Translations under genes and position numbers: made by a program
DNA from: an uncultured Lachnospiraceae bacterium
Lineage (GTDB): Bacteria > Bacillota > Clostridia > Lachnospirales > Lachnospiraceae
Assembly: GCA_910587935.1 (NCBI GenBank)
Contig: CAJUNP010000006.1
Location: 32,824-96,823, forward strand
Reading direction: 5' to 3'
Length of the DNA: 64,000 nucleotides
The notes under the pieces: generated by a model
Database searches by the model: none
Told to the model about the DNA's origin: nothing
What the model saw: only the letters and a program-made list of their open reading frames with translations
In this document: one piece after another, positions 33,902 to 43,495 of the stretch
Position numbering within the stretch: position 1 is the stretch's first letter
How the letters are laid out: each line of letters starts with the position of its first letter

Positions 33902-34741
33902 ATGAAGATTCAGCATAAAATTCAATCCGTATTTGCAGGCGATATGACCGGAAGAGCACAGCAGATGTCCGGACATGCACAGGGCGGCAGGCAGAAAAAG
34001 AAGAGCCTTACCCTGTTTGCGGGAGGCCTTAAAGATTCTCTAAGCGACAGAATCGAACAGAAAAGACAGAGCGCCAGAAAGAAGGCGTCTAAGCTTATCA
34101 AGGAACAGTTTTCTTCCGATCAGGAAATAACGGAAAATATGGAGACAAGAAGAAAAGATGCCAAATCGCTTGCCGGTGAGAAGAAGATGCTCCAGGATTT
34201 CAGGAAAGAGGCGGAAAAGACACTGGAGCTGGCGGAAAAATGGGAGACAGCCACGCCGGAGGAAGAAGCAGAGAAGCAAACCATGATCCTGGAACAGGAG
34301 AAACTGATTCAAGATTATACGATACAGGAGCAGAAGAAAAAGGGAGAAATCGGAGAGATATACAGTTCCGTAAACGATACAAAACGAGAACTGTTAAAGC
34401 GTGATCCCATGGTAAAAGCACAGAAAAATGCGGAGGCTGTCATGGAAAGCGCCGAAGACCAGATTACGGCGATGCTCTGGGAGGACGCGAAGGATGCCAT
34501 AGATGAGAATCTGAACGAGAAATTTGAAGAGGCTGAGGAAGCTGCCGAGAAGAAAGAGGAGCAGGAAGAAAAGCTTGAAGGCGTTAAGGAAGATAAAAAA
34601 GAAGCGGAAGCCTTAACCGAAAAGATTCAGGAGGGCGCGAAAGAACAGCAGGATATTCAGAACGCATTGAAAAAAATCATGCAGGACAGCGAACTGCTTG
34701 AGGAAGAAATGAAGGGACTTATGGTGGACAGCGGCGTTTAA
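33902..34741 (+). CDS. Charged coiled-coil protein, 279 residues
   Basis: No domain recognised. The sequence is almost wholly helical with high Glu, Lys and Gln (about residues 35-275), heptad-like hydrophobics and no Cys. There is no signal peptide or span. The N-terminus MKIQHKIQSVFAGDMTGR is the only non-coiled part. GAGGGGGTG precedes the ATG. It stands alone between the GGDEF gene and a convergent HAD gene three bases away. Structural or scaffolding function is possible; nothing more can be said. Confidence 0.75.
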   Translation: MKIQHKIQSVFAGDMTGRAQQMSGHAQGGRQKKKSLTLFAGGLKDSLSDRIEQKRQSARKKASKLIKEQFSSDQEITENMETRRKDAKSLAGEKKMLQDFRKEAEKTLELAEKWETATPEEEAEKQTMILEQEKLIQDYTIQEQKKKGEIGEIYSSVNDTKRELLKRDPMVKAQKNAEAVMESAEDQITAMLWEDAKDAIDENLNEKFEEAEEAAEKKEEQEEKLEGVKEDKKEAEALTEKIQEGAKEQQDIQNALKKIMQDSELLEEEMKGLMVDSGV

Positions 34742-34744
34742 CGG

Positions 34745-35545
34745 TTACGGGCGGCTCAGGGCATCCATCAGAACCTGTTCCACACTGTCGCACACATAAC
34801 CGGCTTCTTTTTGAACATGAGGTCTGGCGGAGGCTACCGCGTAGCTGACGCCGGCCTTTTTCAGCATGGTAAGGTCATTCTCGTTGTCTCCGAAAGCGGC
34901 AACCTGAGAAACAGGAATTCCCATATGGCGGCAGAGTATTTCCAGGGCTTCTCCTTTGCCGGTTCCCGGTCCGTTGAAATCGAGCCAGCCGTTTCCGCCG
35001 TCGGTAACCTGAAGACGCCTGTCATATTTATCATGAAAAATCCGTTCGGGCCGTTCGGGGATACCCTTTTCCCAGTAAATGGACATTTTGATGATATCCT
35101 CCGGAATCTCCTGATAGTTCTTAAGAATCATCACATTATTGTGATAAAAGTTTCTCAGCAAATCAACATATGCGGTGTCGTCCGTCACAATATAGCTGGT
35201 ATTTTCCCCGGAGACTAAGATCCGGGCGTCCGGATACAGCTGCATATCGGAGGCAAGTTCCATGGCGGTATCTGCAGGGATTACACTCTTATGAATTACT
35301 TTTCCGCCGTATATAACAAGACATCCGTTTTCGGCAATATACTGGATTCGATCGGCTACAGGATGAAGCATACGCCTTAAATTGGCATATTGCCTTCCGG
35401 AAGCGGCTATAAAAGGGATGTTCTGCGCAAGCAGTTTTTCGACCACCTCAAAAAACACAGAAGGAGGAGCCGACATCCCCTCTTTAATAATCGTGCCGTC
35501 AAAGTCGCTGGCAACTGCCAGAATATTTTGTCCATGTAAAATCAT
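34745..35545 (-). CDS. Cof-type HAD phosphatase
   Basis: 266 residues. The start at 35545 is chosen because GGGAGAA lies just upstream; the open frame goes further back only by crossing the tRNA gene. The nucleophile motif is SDFDGTIIKEG, followed by the C2-type cap and the C-terminal GDNENDLTMLKKAG metal motif. Such proteins dephosphorylate sugar phosphates or flavin and related small molecules. It meets the coiled-coil gene tail to tail with three bases between. The substrate is unknown. Confidence 0.9.
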   Translation of the reverse strand: MILHGQNILAVASDFDGTIIKEGMSAPPSVFFEVVEKLLAQNIPFIAASGRQYANLRRMLHPVADRIQYIAENGCLVIYGGKVIHKSVIPADTAMELASDMQLYPDARILVSGENTSYIVTDDTAYVDLLRNFYHNNVMILKNYQEIPEDIIKMSIYWEKGIPERPERIFHDKYDRRLQVTDGGNGWLDFNGPGTGKGEALEILCRHMGIPVSQVAAFGDNENDLTMLKKAGVSYAVASARPHVQKEAGYVCDSVEQVLMDALSRP

Positions 35546-35573
35546 AGTAGTTCTCCCTTCGGTTATATATGCG

Positions 35574-35618
35574 AAAAAAAGAATCCAATCAACATCAACG
35601 CATGAAATGAAAGGATTC
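35574..35618 (-). terminator. Possible terminator after tRNA-Trp
   Basis: On the minus strand GAATCC and GGATTC pair around a 26-base loop and a run of seven T follows. The stem is short, so this is tentative. Confidence 0.4.
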
Positions 35619-35623
35619 CTGAG

Positions 35624-35694
35624 CAGGGGAAGAGGGAATCGAACCCCCGTTAACGGTTTTGGAGACCGCCGCACTACCGCTGTACTATTCCCCT
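35624..35694 (-). tRNA. tRNA-Trp (anticodon CCA)
   Basis: The minus-strand cloverleaf has a 7-bp acceptor stem (AGGGGAA with TTCCCCT) and a D arm GTAC/GTGC. The anticodon loop CTCCAAA gives anticodon CCA, and the T loop is TTCGATT. The gene is 71 bases with its discriminator G; the 3' CCA is not encoded. Confidence 0.95.
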
Positions 35695-35727
35695 ATGTAA
35701 TTAAAATGTAACACACCGACAAGCCAT

Positions 35728-35757
35728 ATTATAGCATAGCCTTGCAGGTCTGCGCAA
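35728..35757 (-). promoter_or_regulatory. Promoter of tRNA-Trp
   Basis: On the minus strand TTGCGC and a perfect TATAAT are separated by 18 bases, ending about 35 bases before the tRNA 5' end. Confidence 0.65.
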
Positions 35758-35857
35758 GTGCTTTTTTTATTCAAAAAGCAGTTTTGAAAAAAACGGGAAT
35801 AATCTGGTATTCTTGTCCATATACTTTAATGATTATACTTGAAAGAAGGAGGCAGTT

Positions 35858-36097
35858 ATGGCAAGAGGACCAAGAAAAACGATTGAAGAAAAAATTACGG
35901 AAAAAGAAGAAATGATAAAAGCGCTGCAGACCCGTATAAAATCTGAAAAAGAAGAACTGGAAACAATGTATCAGGAAAAGCGGGAAAAAGATATGGCCAG
36001 ACTTTCCGAAGTACTTAAGGCGTCCGGCCTGACACCGGATGACGCTGCGGATATTTTACAGGAACATTTGGAACAGTTGGGAGAGGAAACGGCTTAG
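35858..36097 (+). CDS. Small helical protein, 79 residues
   Basis: Function unknown. Residues 10-50 form a charged coiled coil (KEEMIKALQTRIKSEKEE) and the C-terminus LTPDDAADILQEHLEQLGE looks like a second helix pair. GGAGG is six bases before the ATG. It is a free-standing gene with its own terminator at 36085-36108, whose stem overlaps its last codons. The small size and helix pattern resemble H-NS-like or chaperone-like small proteins only in a general way. Confidence 0.65.
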   Translation: MARGPRKTIEEKITEKEEMIKALQTRIKSEKEELETMYQEKREKDMARLSEVLKASGLTPDDAADILQEHLEQLGEETA

Positions 36098-36108
36098 CAG
36101 CCGTTTCC
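36085..36108. terminator. Shared terminator of convergent genes
   Basis: GGAAACGGCT and AGCCGTTTCC pair around TAGC. The sequence TTCTTTATTT follows on the plus strand. The stop of the 79-residue gene lies in the stem and the minus-strand gene ends at 36113. Confidence 0.75.
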
Positions 36109-36112
36109 TTCT

Positions 36113-37144
36113 TTATTTGGCATTGGATAAAGCCGCTTCCATGGCAGCGTTAAAAGGTTCTACCTGAATCGGCCCGTCAACAGGGGTGCGGTAAACGGGA
36201 AACGCCGTTTCAAAGGGATGAAAATATACGTAACGGGAAGTGGCGTTAATATCCGAATAGTTACCGGAAGCTACCACTTCGGGATTGCTGCCGTCAAGCC
36301 CCATCCGCATCAGACAGGGATCGGTGGCGGAATTTTTCTGATAGTAAATCAGGTTCGGAGTCAGATTATAGCTGTCAATCCGGTCTTCCGTAAGAACCTC
36401 TATCACGTTGCCGGAGAGAGAATAACGGCAAAGGCGGTAGTTGTTGGGTACGTCCATATAGTATACATAATCGCCGCTTACAATCGGATTCCAGATGTTG
36501 CCGTTCCAGACAGAGATTATCGAATCATCCAGGGTATTCAAGGCGTACAGCGCATGATCGCTTTTGGTGCCGTTATAGTAAATGAGGCTGCCCGCCACAC
36601 AGGCCGGATTAATCTGTGTATCGGACAGCAGTACGGTTTCCGATTTGTCTATTTTCTGTTTATAAAAATGCGGGCCCTCCCGGTCCGAAACAAGATAGTA
36701 AAGATAATTGTCCACCAGCTGCATGGCAAAAGCCGTATCCGAAGTAAAATTTGTGGCGTCCCTTCCGTTCAGGCGGCTGCGGTAGATTCCCTTACGGACA
36801 CGGACGTTTCCAAGTCCCGCCGAGCCGCTTGCCTCCGACTGGAAATAAAAAAGAAAGCTTCCGCCGGCGTTTAACAGTTCCACGGAAACGGAACCGAGTT
36901 TCCTGACATTCTGTTCGTCCGGCGTCATGGAATAAAGGGCTCCGCGGTCATAAGCGTTGGAAAAGTACACCAGTCCGTCGTATTCACAGAAAAGTCCCCG
37001 GTTATTCAGATTCCCCGCCGTATTTCCCACAGTGCCTTCCGGATTCATGGGAATCCTGTTTGTAACTATGTTGTAGATGACAAAAACTGCCAAAATAAGA
37101 ATGGCTCCTGCCCCAAGAAGCAGATTGCGTACAAGTTTGCGCAT
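36113..37144 (-). CDS. Membrane-anchored DUF5050-like beta-propeller protein
   Basis: 343 residues. The N-terminal span at about 8-27 (LLLGAGAILILAVFVIYNIV) is uncleaved or a signal anchor. The remainder is a repeated beta pattern with YF, YY and YR pairs (GLVYFSNAYDRGALYSM, NYLYYLVSDREG, DYVYYMDVPNNYRLCRYSL), typical of DUF5050/propeller proteins. The exported domain would face the outer side of the membrane. Function unknown. It is divergent from pheA with a 166-base gap. Confidence 0.8.
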   Translation of the reverse strand: MRKLVRNLLLGAGAILILAVFVIYNIVTNRIPMNPEGTVGNTAGNLNNRGLFCEYDGLVYFSNAYDRGALYSMTPDEQNVRKLGSVSVELLNAGGSFLFYFQSEASGSAGLGNVRVRKGIYRSRLNGRDATNFTSDTAFAMQLVDNYLYYLVSDREGPHFYKQKIDKSETVLLSDTQINPACVAGSLIYYNGTKSDHALYALNTLDDSIISVWNGNIWNPIVSGDYVYYMDVPNNYRLCRYSLSGNVIEVLTEDRIDSYNLTPNLIYYQKNSATDPCLMRMGLDGSNPEVVASGNYSDINATSRYVYFHPFETAFPVYRTPVDGPIQVEPFNAAMEAALSNAK

Positions 37145-37310
37145 GAAAATCCTCCGTGTGTTTATTATATGATATGCCGAAAGCCGTAAATTTTACATTT
37201 ACAGAAATTATTATAGCCTTTATTACTCTTGCTATCAAGTAGGTTTTGTTATAAGATATTTTCAGAAGTTTAATTTATAATAACGTGATAGAAAAGACAG
37301 GTGCAAAAGG

Positions 37311-38435
37311 ATGGATTTATCAGATTTGAGAGAACGGCTGGACCGGATTGACAGACAGATTGTGGAGCTTTACGAGGCGCGCATGGAAGTCTGTTCGGAG
37401 GTTGCGGCGGCAAAGCTTGCGACAGGCAAAAAAGTTTATGACAGGACACGGGAGACACAGAAGCTGAACGCTGTGCGGGATATGACTCACAATGCTTTTA
37501 ACAGACAGGGAATCGGCGAACTGTTCGAACAGATTATGGCTATGAGCAGAAAGCTTCAGTACCAGATTCTGACGGAGCACGGAAGCGGCGGGAGACTTCC
37601 TTTTATTGGTGTGGATACCCTTGATACACAGAAGGTAAGCGTTGTATTTCAGGGAGCGGAGGGCGCTTATTCGCAGATGGCCATGGAACGGTATTTTCCG
37701 GACGGAATCAACAGCTTTCATGTAGATACCTTCCGGGATGCAATGAGCGCCATCGACGAGGGGAGCGCCGACTTTGCCGTACTTCCCATTGAGAATTCCA
37801 CAGCGGGGATTGTCAATGAAATGTATGACCTGCTGGTAGAGTTTGAGAACTACATTGTAGGGGAACAGTTCCTGAAGGTGGAACACTGCCTTTTGGCCGT
37901 ACCCGGCGCCAAGCCGGAGGATATCGATACGGTGTATTCCCATCCACAGTCGCTGATGCAGAGCGCCCGGTATTTAAACGCCCGGCCGTGGCGGCAGATC
38001 AGTATGCAGAACAATGCGTTTGCCGCGCAGAAGGTGGCGCAGGAGGGCATCCGGACACAGGCGGCGGTGGCAAGCGAGCTGGCCGGAAGAATTTACGGAC
38101 TGGAGGTCCTGGAAAAAGGAATTAATCAGTCCAGCACCAATTCCACCCGTTTTATTATCGTTACGAACCAGAAAATTTTCAGAAAAGATGCCAAAAAAGT
38201 CAGCATCTGTTTTGAGGTGCCTCATGAGAGCGGTTCCCTTTACCACATGCTGTCGCATTTCATATATAATAACCTGAACATGACCAAGATCGAGAGCCGT
38301 CCTATTGAGGAACGCAACTGGGAATATCGTTTTTTTGTGGACTTTGAGGGAAACCTGGCGGACTGCGCCGTGAAAAACGCGCTCCGAGGTCTCAGGGAAG
38401 AGTGCCGGAACATGAAGATTCTGGGAAATTACTAA
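37311..38435 (+). CDS. pheA: Bifunctional chorismate mutase / prephenate dehydratase
   Basis: Makes phenylpyruvate from chorismate, via prephenate, in phenylalanine synthesis. 374 residues. The chorismate mutase part covers about residues 1-85 (DLRERLDRIDRQIVELYEAR). The dehydratase covers 105-280, with FQGAEGAYSQMA and NSTRFIIV. A C-terminal ACT domain for feedback by phenylalanine carries the ESRP motif (KIESRPIEERNWEYRFF). The start follows AAAAGG. A DUF815 ATPase starts 16 bases downstream, an unrelated neighbour. Confidence 0.96.
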   Translation: MDLSDLRERLDRIDRQIVELYEARMEVCSEVAAAKLATGKKVYDRTRETQKLNAVRDMTHNAFNRQGIGELFEQIMAMSRKLQYQILTEHGSGGRLPFIGVDTLDTQKVSVVFQGAEGAYSQMAMERYFPDGINSFHVDTFRDAMSAIDEGSADFAVLPIENSTAGIVNEMYDLLVEFENYIVGEQFLKVEHCLLAVPGAKPEDIDTVYSHPQSLMQSARYLNARPWRQISMQNNAFAAQKVAQEGIRTQAAVASELAGRIYGLEVLEKGINQSSTNSTRFIIVTNQKIFRKDAKKVSICFEVPHESGSLYHMLSHFIYNNLNMTKIESRPIEERNWEYRFFVDFEGNLADCAVKNALRGLREECRNMKILGNY

Positions 38436-38451
38436 GGGAGTGCGGAATGTC

Positions 38452-39759
38452 ATGAGAGAAAAAGAACTGATTGTGTACACCGGATTTCAGGACGGAGACG
38501 TGTTATATGATATGGCATGGCTCATGGAGCATTACCGGGATGAATTTTATAACAGAGAGGATATGGCGGCGCTTTTCTACAGATGTATCCATAAACTGAT
38601 AGAACTTGCGGGCAGCCACGGATTTCATGGTAATGTATGGCACTGCTATCTGGCCAATCTTCTGGTAAACAACGAGAACACCTACAGCAAAGCCTGCGAG
38701 ATCCGGGGGGAAACGCCGGGAACCATTAACAGAGCCGCGCTTCATGATATAGAAATCTTTAAGGAATTTTACGATTACGATTTTGCCGATATGATTAACA
38801 CATTAAAGGCGCCGGAATTTGAACTGCTGCTTCATTACGAATCAAGCAGCAGCGAAAGCAGGGTGTATAACGCGCGTATCTGCGCCCGCATCTGCTGCCT
38901 GGCGGAAAAAATGAAAGAAGACCGGAGCGCGGAAGAAATGAAAGCGACCCTGACAGGCTTCTATAAGGATTACGGAGTGGGTAAATTCGGACTGCATAAG
39001 TCGTTCCGGCTTGTGCGGCGGGAAAACGGCGTGGAGATCGAGCCGATTTTAAATATTGCCCATGTGTACCTGAAAGACCTTGTGGGCTATGAGATTCCCA
39101 AAAAGAAGCTGATTGAAAATACGGAGGCTTTTGTAGCGGGCAGAAAAGCGAACAACTGTCTGCTGTACGGGGATGCAGGAACCGGCAAATCCTCCAGTAT
39201 TAAGGGGATTGCCAACGAATATTATGAAAAGGGCCTGCGTATTATTGAGGTATACAAGCATCAGTTTCAGGATTTGAACGAAGTCATCAGCCAGATAAAA
39301 AACAGGAATTACCGTTTTATTATCTATATGGACGACTTAAGCTTTGAGGATTTTGAGATTGAGTACAAGTATCTGAAAGCGGTCATTGAAGGCGGACTGG
39401 AGAAAAAACCGGAAAATGTTCTGATTTACGCTACCTCCAACCGCCGCCATCTGGTACGTGAGAAATTCAGCGATAAGGAAGACCGCCGGGATGATCTGCA
39501 CGCGGGGGATACGGTGCAGGAGAAGCTTTCGCTGGTGTCCCGTTTCGGCGTTACGATCTTTTTCGGCGCTCCGGATAAGAAGGAATTTCAGAATATTGTC
39601 ACGACTCTCGCGCAGCGGTACGGGATTCGGATGGAAAAGGAACGGCTGCTTTTGGAGGCAAACCGGTGGGAACTTGCCCACGGCGGTTTATCGGGCAGAA
39701 CGGCGCAGCAGTTTATGGATTATCTGCTGGGCGTGCAGGAAGCCTGCACAGCCAATTGA
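38452..39759 (+). CDS. DUF815-type P-loop ATPase
   Basis: 435 residues. The start at 38452 has AAGGGAG 11 bases upstream; a GTG at 38440 is in frame but overlaps that site. Walker A is LLYGDAGTGKSSSIKG near residue 242, and Walker B is FIIYMDDLSFEDFE. The C-terminal ATPase part is of the DUF815 AAA type, whose biochemical function is unknown. The N-terminal 200 residues are helical with no clear domain. It is 18 bases ahead of a Ppx/GppA-type gene and so may be part of the polyphosphate operon. Confidence 0.85.
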   Translation: MREKELIVYTGFQDGDVLYDMAWLMEHYRDEFYNREDMAALFYRCIHKLIELAGSHGFHGNVWHCYLANLLVNNENTYSKACEIRGETPGTINRAALHDIEIFKEFYDYDFADMINTLKAPEFELLLHYESSSSESRVYNARICARICCLAEKMKEDRSAEEMKATLTGFYKDYGVGKFGLHKSFRLVRRENGVEIEPILNIAHVYLKDLVGYEIPKKKLIENTEAFVAGRKANNCLLYGDAGTGKSSSIKGIANEYYEKGLRIIEVYKHQFQDLNEVISQIKNRNYRFIIYMDDLSFEDFEIEYKYLKAVIEGGLEKKPENVLIYATSNRRHLVREKFSDKEDRRDDLHAGDTVQEKLSLVSRFGVTIFFGAPDKKEFQNIVTTLAQRYGIRMEKERLLLEANRWELAHGGLSGRTAQQFMDYLLGVQEACTAN

Positions 39760-39777
39760 CGGGGAGGGAAGAGGCAG

Positions 39778-41325
39778 ATGAGAAATATCAGGACATTTGC
39801 AGCCATTGATGTAGGTTCGTATGAACTGGCAATGAAAGTATTTGAATTTAACGGAAAAGGAAATATGCGCCAGATCGACTGCTTAAAACATAAGATTGAT
39901 CTTGGAACGGATACGTATGCGGCGGGGAAGATCAGCTATGAACGGGTAGACGAGCTGTGTCAGGTGCTCCGGGAATTTGTGCGGATTATGAAGTCGTATA
40001 AGGTAGAAAACTACAGGGCTTACGGGACAAGCGCAATCCGGGAGACGGAAAATACCGCTATTATCTTAGACCAGATCGAGCAGCGTACAGGAATCCGGAT
40101 TGAAGTGCTCAGCAATTCGGAGCAGCGGTTTCTGCATTATAAGTCGATTGCGTCCAGGGGGGAGAATTTCAACCGCATTATTGAAAAAGGAACGGCGATT
40201 GTCGATATCGGCGGCGGAAGCATACAGGTGTCATTGTTTGACAAAGATTCTTTGGTGGCAACGCAGAATATGAAGCTTGGCGTTCTGCGGCTGCGTGAGC
40301 AGCTGCATCATTTAAACGTAAAGCCCGTAAAAGAAGAAGAACTGATCAGTGAGATCGTAAATGCACAGCTGTCCGTATTTAAAAAGCTCTACTTAAAGGA
40401 CCGTCAGATCCAGAATATCATTGTCGTGGACGATTACCTGTCCGCCTGGGTGAAGAAGAAAAGCGTGGAGGGGGAGGATTCCTTCAGCGTCGCGGATGTG
40501 GCGGCTTACGAAGCGTTGATGAAAATGCTGCGGACCAAGTCCAAGGCCCAGATGGCGTCGGTTCTGGGCATGCCGGATGAAAAGGCGCAGCTGCTGTTTA
40601 TTTCCGCAGTGCTTATGAAATGTGCGATTAAGGTTATGCAGGCGGAGATGATCTGGGCGCCGGGCGTTACCTTGTGCGACGGTATTGCCTACGATTATGC
40701 GCAGAAAAACAGAATGATTACAAGCTGTCATGATTTTGAACAGGATATTATCGCCTGCGCAAGAAATATCAGCAAGCGTTACATGGGAAGCAAACGCAGG
40801 GGCGACACGCTGGAGGCTATTACCCTGATTATTTACGACAGTATGAGAAAAATCCACGGCCTGTCAAAAAGAGAGAGGCTTTTGCTGCGCATAGCGGCAT
40901 TTCTGCATGACTGCGGGAAATATATCAGTATGGTGGACCTGGCGGAATGTTCTTACCAGATTATTATGGCTACGGAGATTATCGGGCTGTCCCACAAGGA
41001 GAGAGAAATTATTGCCAATGTGGTGAAATTTAATCATTCCGAGTTTGTTTATTATCACGAGCTTCAAAGTAAAAGCATCGACAGACAGGCGTATCTTGTG
41101 ATGGCAAAGCTGACTGCGATTCTCCGGGTCGCCAACGGCCTTGACAGAAGCCACAAGGAGAAGTTTACGGACATTCGGGCGGCGGTAAAGGATAATACGC
41201 TTACGATCACCGTGGACACACAGGAAGATATTACGCTGGAAAAGGGTTTGTTTGATAACCGCGCCGCTTTTTTTGAAGAGGTTTTCAGCGTACGGCCGGT
41301 TATTAAGCAGAAAAGAAGCTTCTAA
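39778..41325 (+). CDS. Ppx/GppA phosphatase with C-terminal HD domain
   Basis: 515 residues. The Ppx/GppA fold has FAAIDVGSYELAMKV and TAIVDIGGGSIQVSLFD, the two phosphate loops, and SNSEQRF where the catalytic Glu lies. The C-terminal third is an HD domain with HDCGK at His377. These enzymes cleave polyphosphate or (p)ppGpp. Adjacency to polyphosphate kinase favours an exopolyphosphatase role, though which activity dominates is not shown by sequence. GGGAGGG precedes the ATG. Confidence 0.88.
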   Translation: MRNIRTFAAIDVGSYELAMKVFEFNGKGNMRQIDCLKHKIDLGTDTYAAGKISYERVDELCQVLREFVRIMKSYKVENYRAYGTSAIRETENTAIILDQIEQRTGIRIEVLSNSEQRFLHYKSIASRGENFNRIIEKGTAIVDIGGGSIQVSLFDKDSLVATQNMKLGVLRLREQLHHLNVKPVKEEELISEIVNAQLSVFKKLYLKDRQIQNIIVVDDYLSAWVKKKSVEGEDSFSVADVAAYEALMKMLRTKSKAQMASVLGMPDEKAQLLFISAVLMKCAIKVMQAEMIWAPGVTLCDGIAYDYAQKNRMITSCHDFEQDIIACARNISKRYMGSKRRGDTLEAITLIIYDSMRKIHGLSKRERLLLRIAAFLHDCGKYISMVDLAECSYQIIMATEIIGLSHKEREIIANVVKFNHSEFVYYHELQSKSIDRQAYLVMAKLTAILRVANGLDRSHKEKFTDIRAAVKDNTLTITVDTQEDITLEKGLFDNRAAFFEEVFSVRPVIKQKRSF

Positions 41326-41351
41326 CGGACCCGGGTGCAGGAGGGATGAAA

Positions 41352-43490
41352 ATGGGAGAAAAGACAATTGATTTCAGAAGCAAACAGTATTATACCAATC
41401 GGGAAATGAGCTGGCTGCTGTTTAATAAAAGAGTTTTGGGCGAAGCCAGGGATAAACAGATTCCGCTGTTTGAGCGGCTTAAATTTTTAAGCATTACGGC
41501 TTCCAATCTGGATGAATTTTTTATGATCCGCGTGGCTTCCTTAAAAGATATGGTGGACGCCGGTTATAAAAAGACCGATATTGCCGGCATGACGCCGAAG
41601 GAACAGCTTGTGGCGCTGAATACGGCGATTCATGATTTGGTGAATCTGCAGTATTCCACCTATACCAGGTCTTTAATGCCGCAGTTAAAACAGAACGGAC
41701 TGACCGTGATAAGCCGGCATGAAGATCTGAATAAAGAAGAAAAAAATTATCTGGACCGGTATTTTGCGGAAAATGTCTATCCTGTCTTAACGCCCATGGC
41801 GGTGGACTCGTCAAGGCCCTTTCCCCTGATCCGCAATAAGTCTTTGAACATCGGCGCTCTGGTAACCAAAAAGGGCGGAAAGGCAGAACTGGAATTTGCC
41901 ACGGTTCAGGTTCCGAGCGTCCTGCAGAGAATTGTTCCGCTTCCCGTCAAAGAAGGCGTCAGAAAGGTGATTCTTCTGGAGGAAGTGATTGAGCGCAACA
42001 TTGAAAAGCTCTTCCTGAATTATGATATCGTCTGCGCACATCCTTTCCGGATCATGCGGAATGCGGATCTGACGATCGAGGAGGATGAGGCGGCGGATTT
42101 GCTGAAAGAAGTGGAAAAACAGCTGAAAAAAAGACAGTGGGGGCAGGCGATCCGGCTGGAAGCGGAAGCGGGAATTGACAAACGGCTTTTAAAAATGATC
42201 GTAAAGGAACTTTCCGTGGAACCGGAAGAGATTTATACGATTGACGGGCCTCTAGACCTGACCTTTTTAATGAAAATGTACGGAATGCCCGGCTTTGAGC
42301 ATTTAAAGGCGCCTGCCTTTGAACCGCAGCCTGTACCGGAGTTTCCCCAGGGCTGCGATATCTTTGAAGAGATCCGGAAAGGAGATATTCTGCTTCACCA
42401 TCCTTATCAGACATTTACGCCGGTGGTGGATTTTATCCGGAATGCGTCCTGCGACCCGCAGGTGCTTGCCATTAAACAGACGCTTTACCGGGTCAGCGGC
42501 AATTCCCCGATTATAGCGGCGCTTGCCCAGGCGGCCGAGAACGGAAAACAGGTATCCGTTCTGGTGGAACTGAAAGCAAGGTTTGACGAAGAGAATAATA
42601 TTGTCTGGGCCAAAATGCTGGAGAAAGCGGGGTGTCATGTGATTTACGGACTGGTGGGGCTTAAAACCCACAGCAAAATCACCCTGGTGGTCCGCCGTGA
42701 AGAGGATGGAATCCGCAGATATGTGCACCTTGGCACCGGCAATTACAATGACGCCACGGCGAAGCTGTATACCGATATCGGTATGTTTACCTGTGCGGAA
42801 GCAATCGGTGAGGATGCTACGGCAGTCTTTAATATGCTCTCAGGTTATTCCGAGCCGGAAAGCTGGAACAGCTTGTCTCTGGCGCCGCTTTGGCTGAAAG
42901 AGCGGTTTCTGTATTTGATCGGACGGGAACGGGATGCGGCGGAGGAAGGAAAGGCGGCGCACATTGTGGCAAAGATGAATTCCCTCTGCGATCCGGATAT
43001 TATTGCGGCGCTTTACGAGGCCGCAGCGGCCGGGGCCAAAATTCAATTGATTGTCAGGGGAATCTGTTGTCTGAAAACAGGAATTCCCGGTGTCAGTGAG
43101 AATATCAGCGTGCGTTCCATCGTCGGGAATTTCCTGGAGCACAGCCGAATTTATTTCTTTGAGAACGGCGGCAATCCGGAGATTTACTGTTCCAGCGCCG
43201 ACTGGATGCCAAGAAATCTGGAACGCCGCGTGGAGATTCTGTTTCCGGTTGAAGAACCGGCGTTAAAGAAAAGGCTTTGGCACATTCTGGATATGGAATT
43301 AAAAGACACCTTGAAGGCTCACGTTATGCTGCCGGACGGTTCTTACGAAAAAGTAGATTTAAGAGGAAAGCAGAAACTGAATTCACAGGAATTGTTTTGT
43401 GAGGAGGCTGTGGCGTCGGCCCAAAAAACGGAACAAGAGGAGGAAGGGAACCGAAGAGTTTTTATTCCTGAGACTCACGTTGAGGTATGA
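41352..43490 (+). CDS. ppk1: Polyphosphate kinase 1
   Basis: Builds polyphosphate from ATP. 712 residues. The start at 41352 has AGGAGGG six bases upstream; an ATG at 41346 would touch that site. Active-site marks are GLKTHSKITLVVRRE (the His that forms phosphohistidine), LEHSRIYFFENGG (second conserved His) and HLGTGNYNDATAKLYTDIG. It follows the Ppx/GppA-type gene by about 26 bases, so synthesis and breakdown may be co-ordinated. The maf gene begins at its end. Confidence 0.96.
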   Translation: MGEKTIDFRSKQYYTNREMSWLLFNKRVLGEARDKQIPLFERLKFLSITASNLDEFFMIRVASLKDMVDAGYKKTDIAGMTPKEQLVALNTAIHDLVNLQYSTYTRSLMPQLKQNGLTVISRHEDLNKEEKNYLDRYFAENVYPVLTPMAVDSSRPFPLIRNKSLNIGALVTKKGGKAELEFATVQVPSVLQRIVPLPVKEGVRKVILLEEVIERNIEKLFLNYDIVCAHPFRIMRNADLTIEEDEAADLLKEVEKQLKKRQWGQAIRLEAEAGIDKRLLKMIVKELSVEPEEIYTIDGPLDLTFLMKMYGMPGFEHLKAPAFEPQPVPEFPQGCDIFEEIRKGDILLHHPYQTFTPVVDFIRNASCDPQVLAIKQTLYRVSGNSPIIAALAQAAENGKQVSVLVELKARFDEENNIVWAKMLEKAGCHVIYGLVGLKTHSKITLVVRREEDGIRRYVHLGTGNYNDATAKLYTDIGMFTCAEAIGEDATAVFNMLSGYSEPESWNSLSLAPLWLKERFLYLIGRERDAAEEGKAAHIVAKMNSLCDPDIIAALYEAAAAGAKIQLIVRGICCLKTGIPGVSENISVRSIVGNFLEHSRIYFFENGGNPEIYCSSADWMPRNLERRVEILFPVEEPALKKRLWHILDMELKDTLKAHVMLPDGSYEKVDLRGKQKLNSQELFCEEAVASAQKTEQEEEGNRRVFIPETHVEV

Positions 43491-43495
43491 CATTC

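Noticed and set aside
35546..35674. Longer N-terminus for the Cof-type phosphatase
   Set aside because: The extra codons run into the tRNA-Trp gene and lack a ribosome site; the start at 35545 is better.
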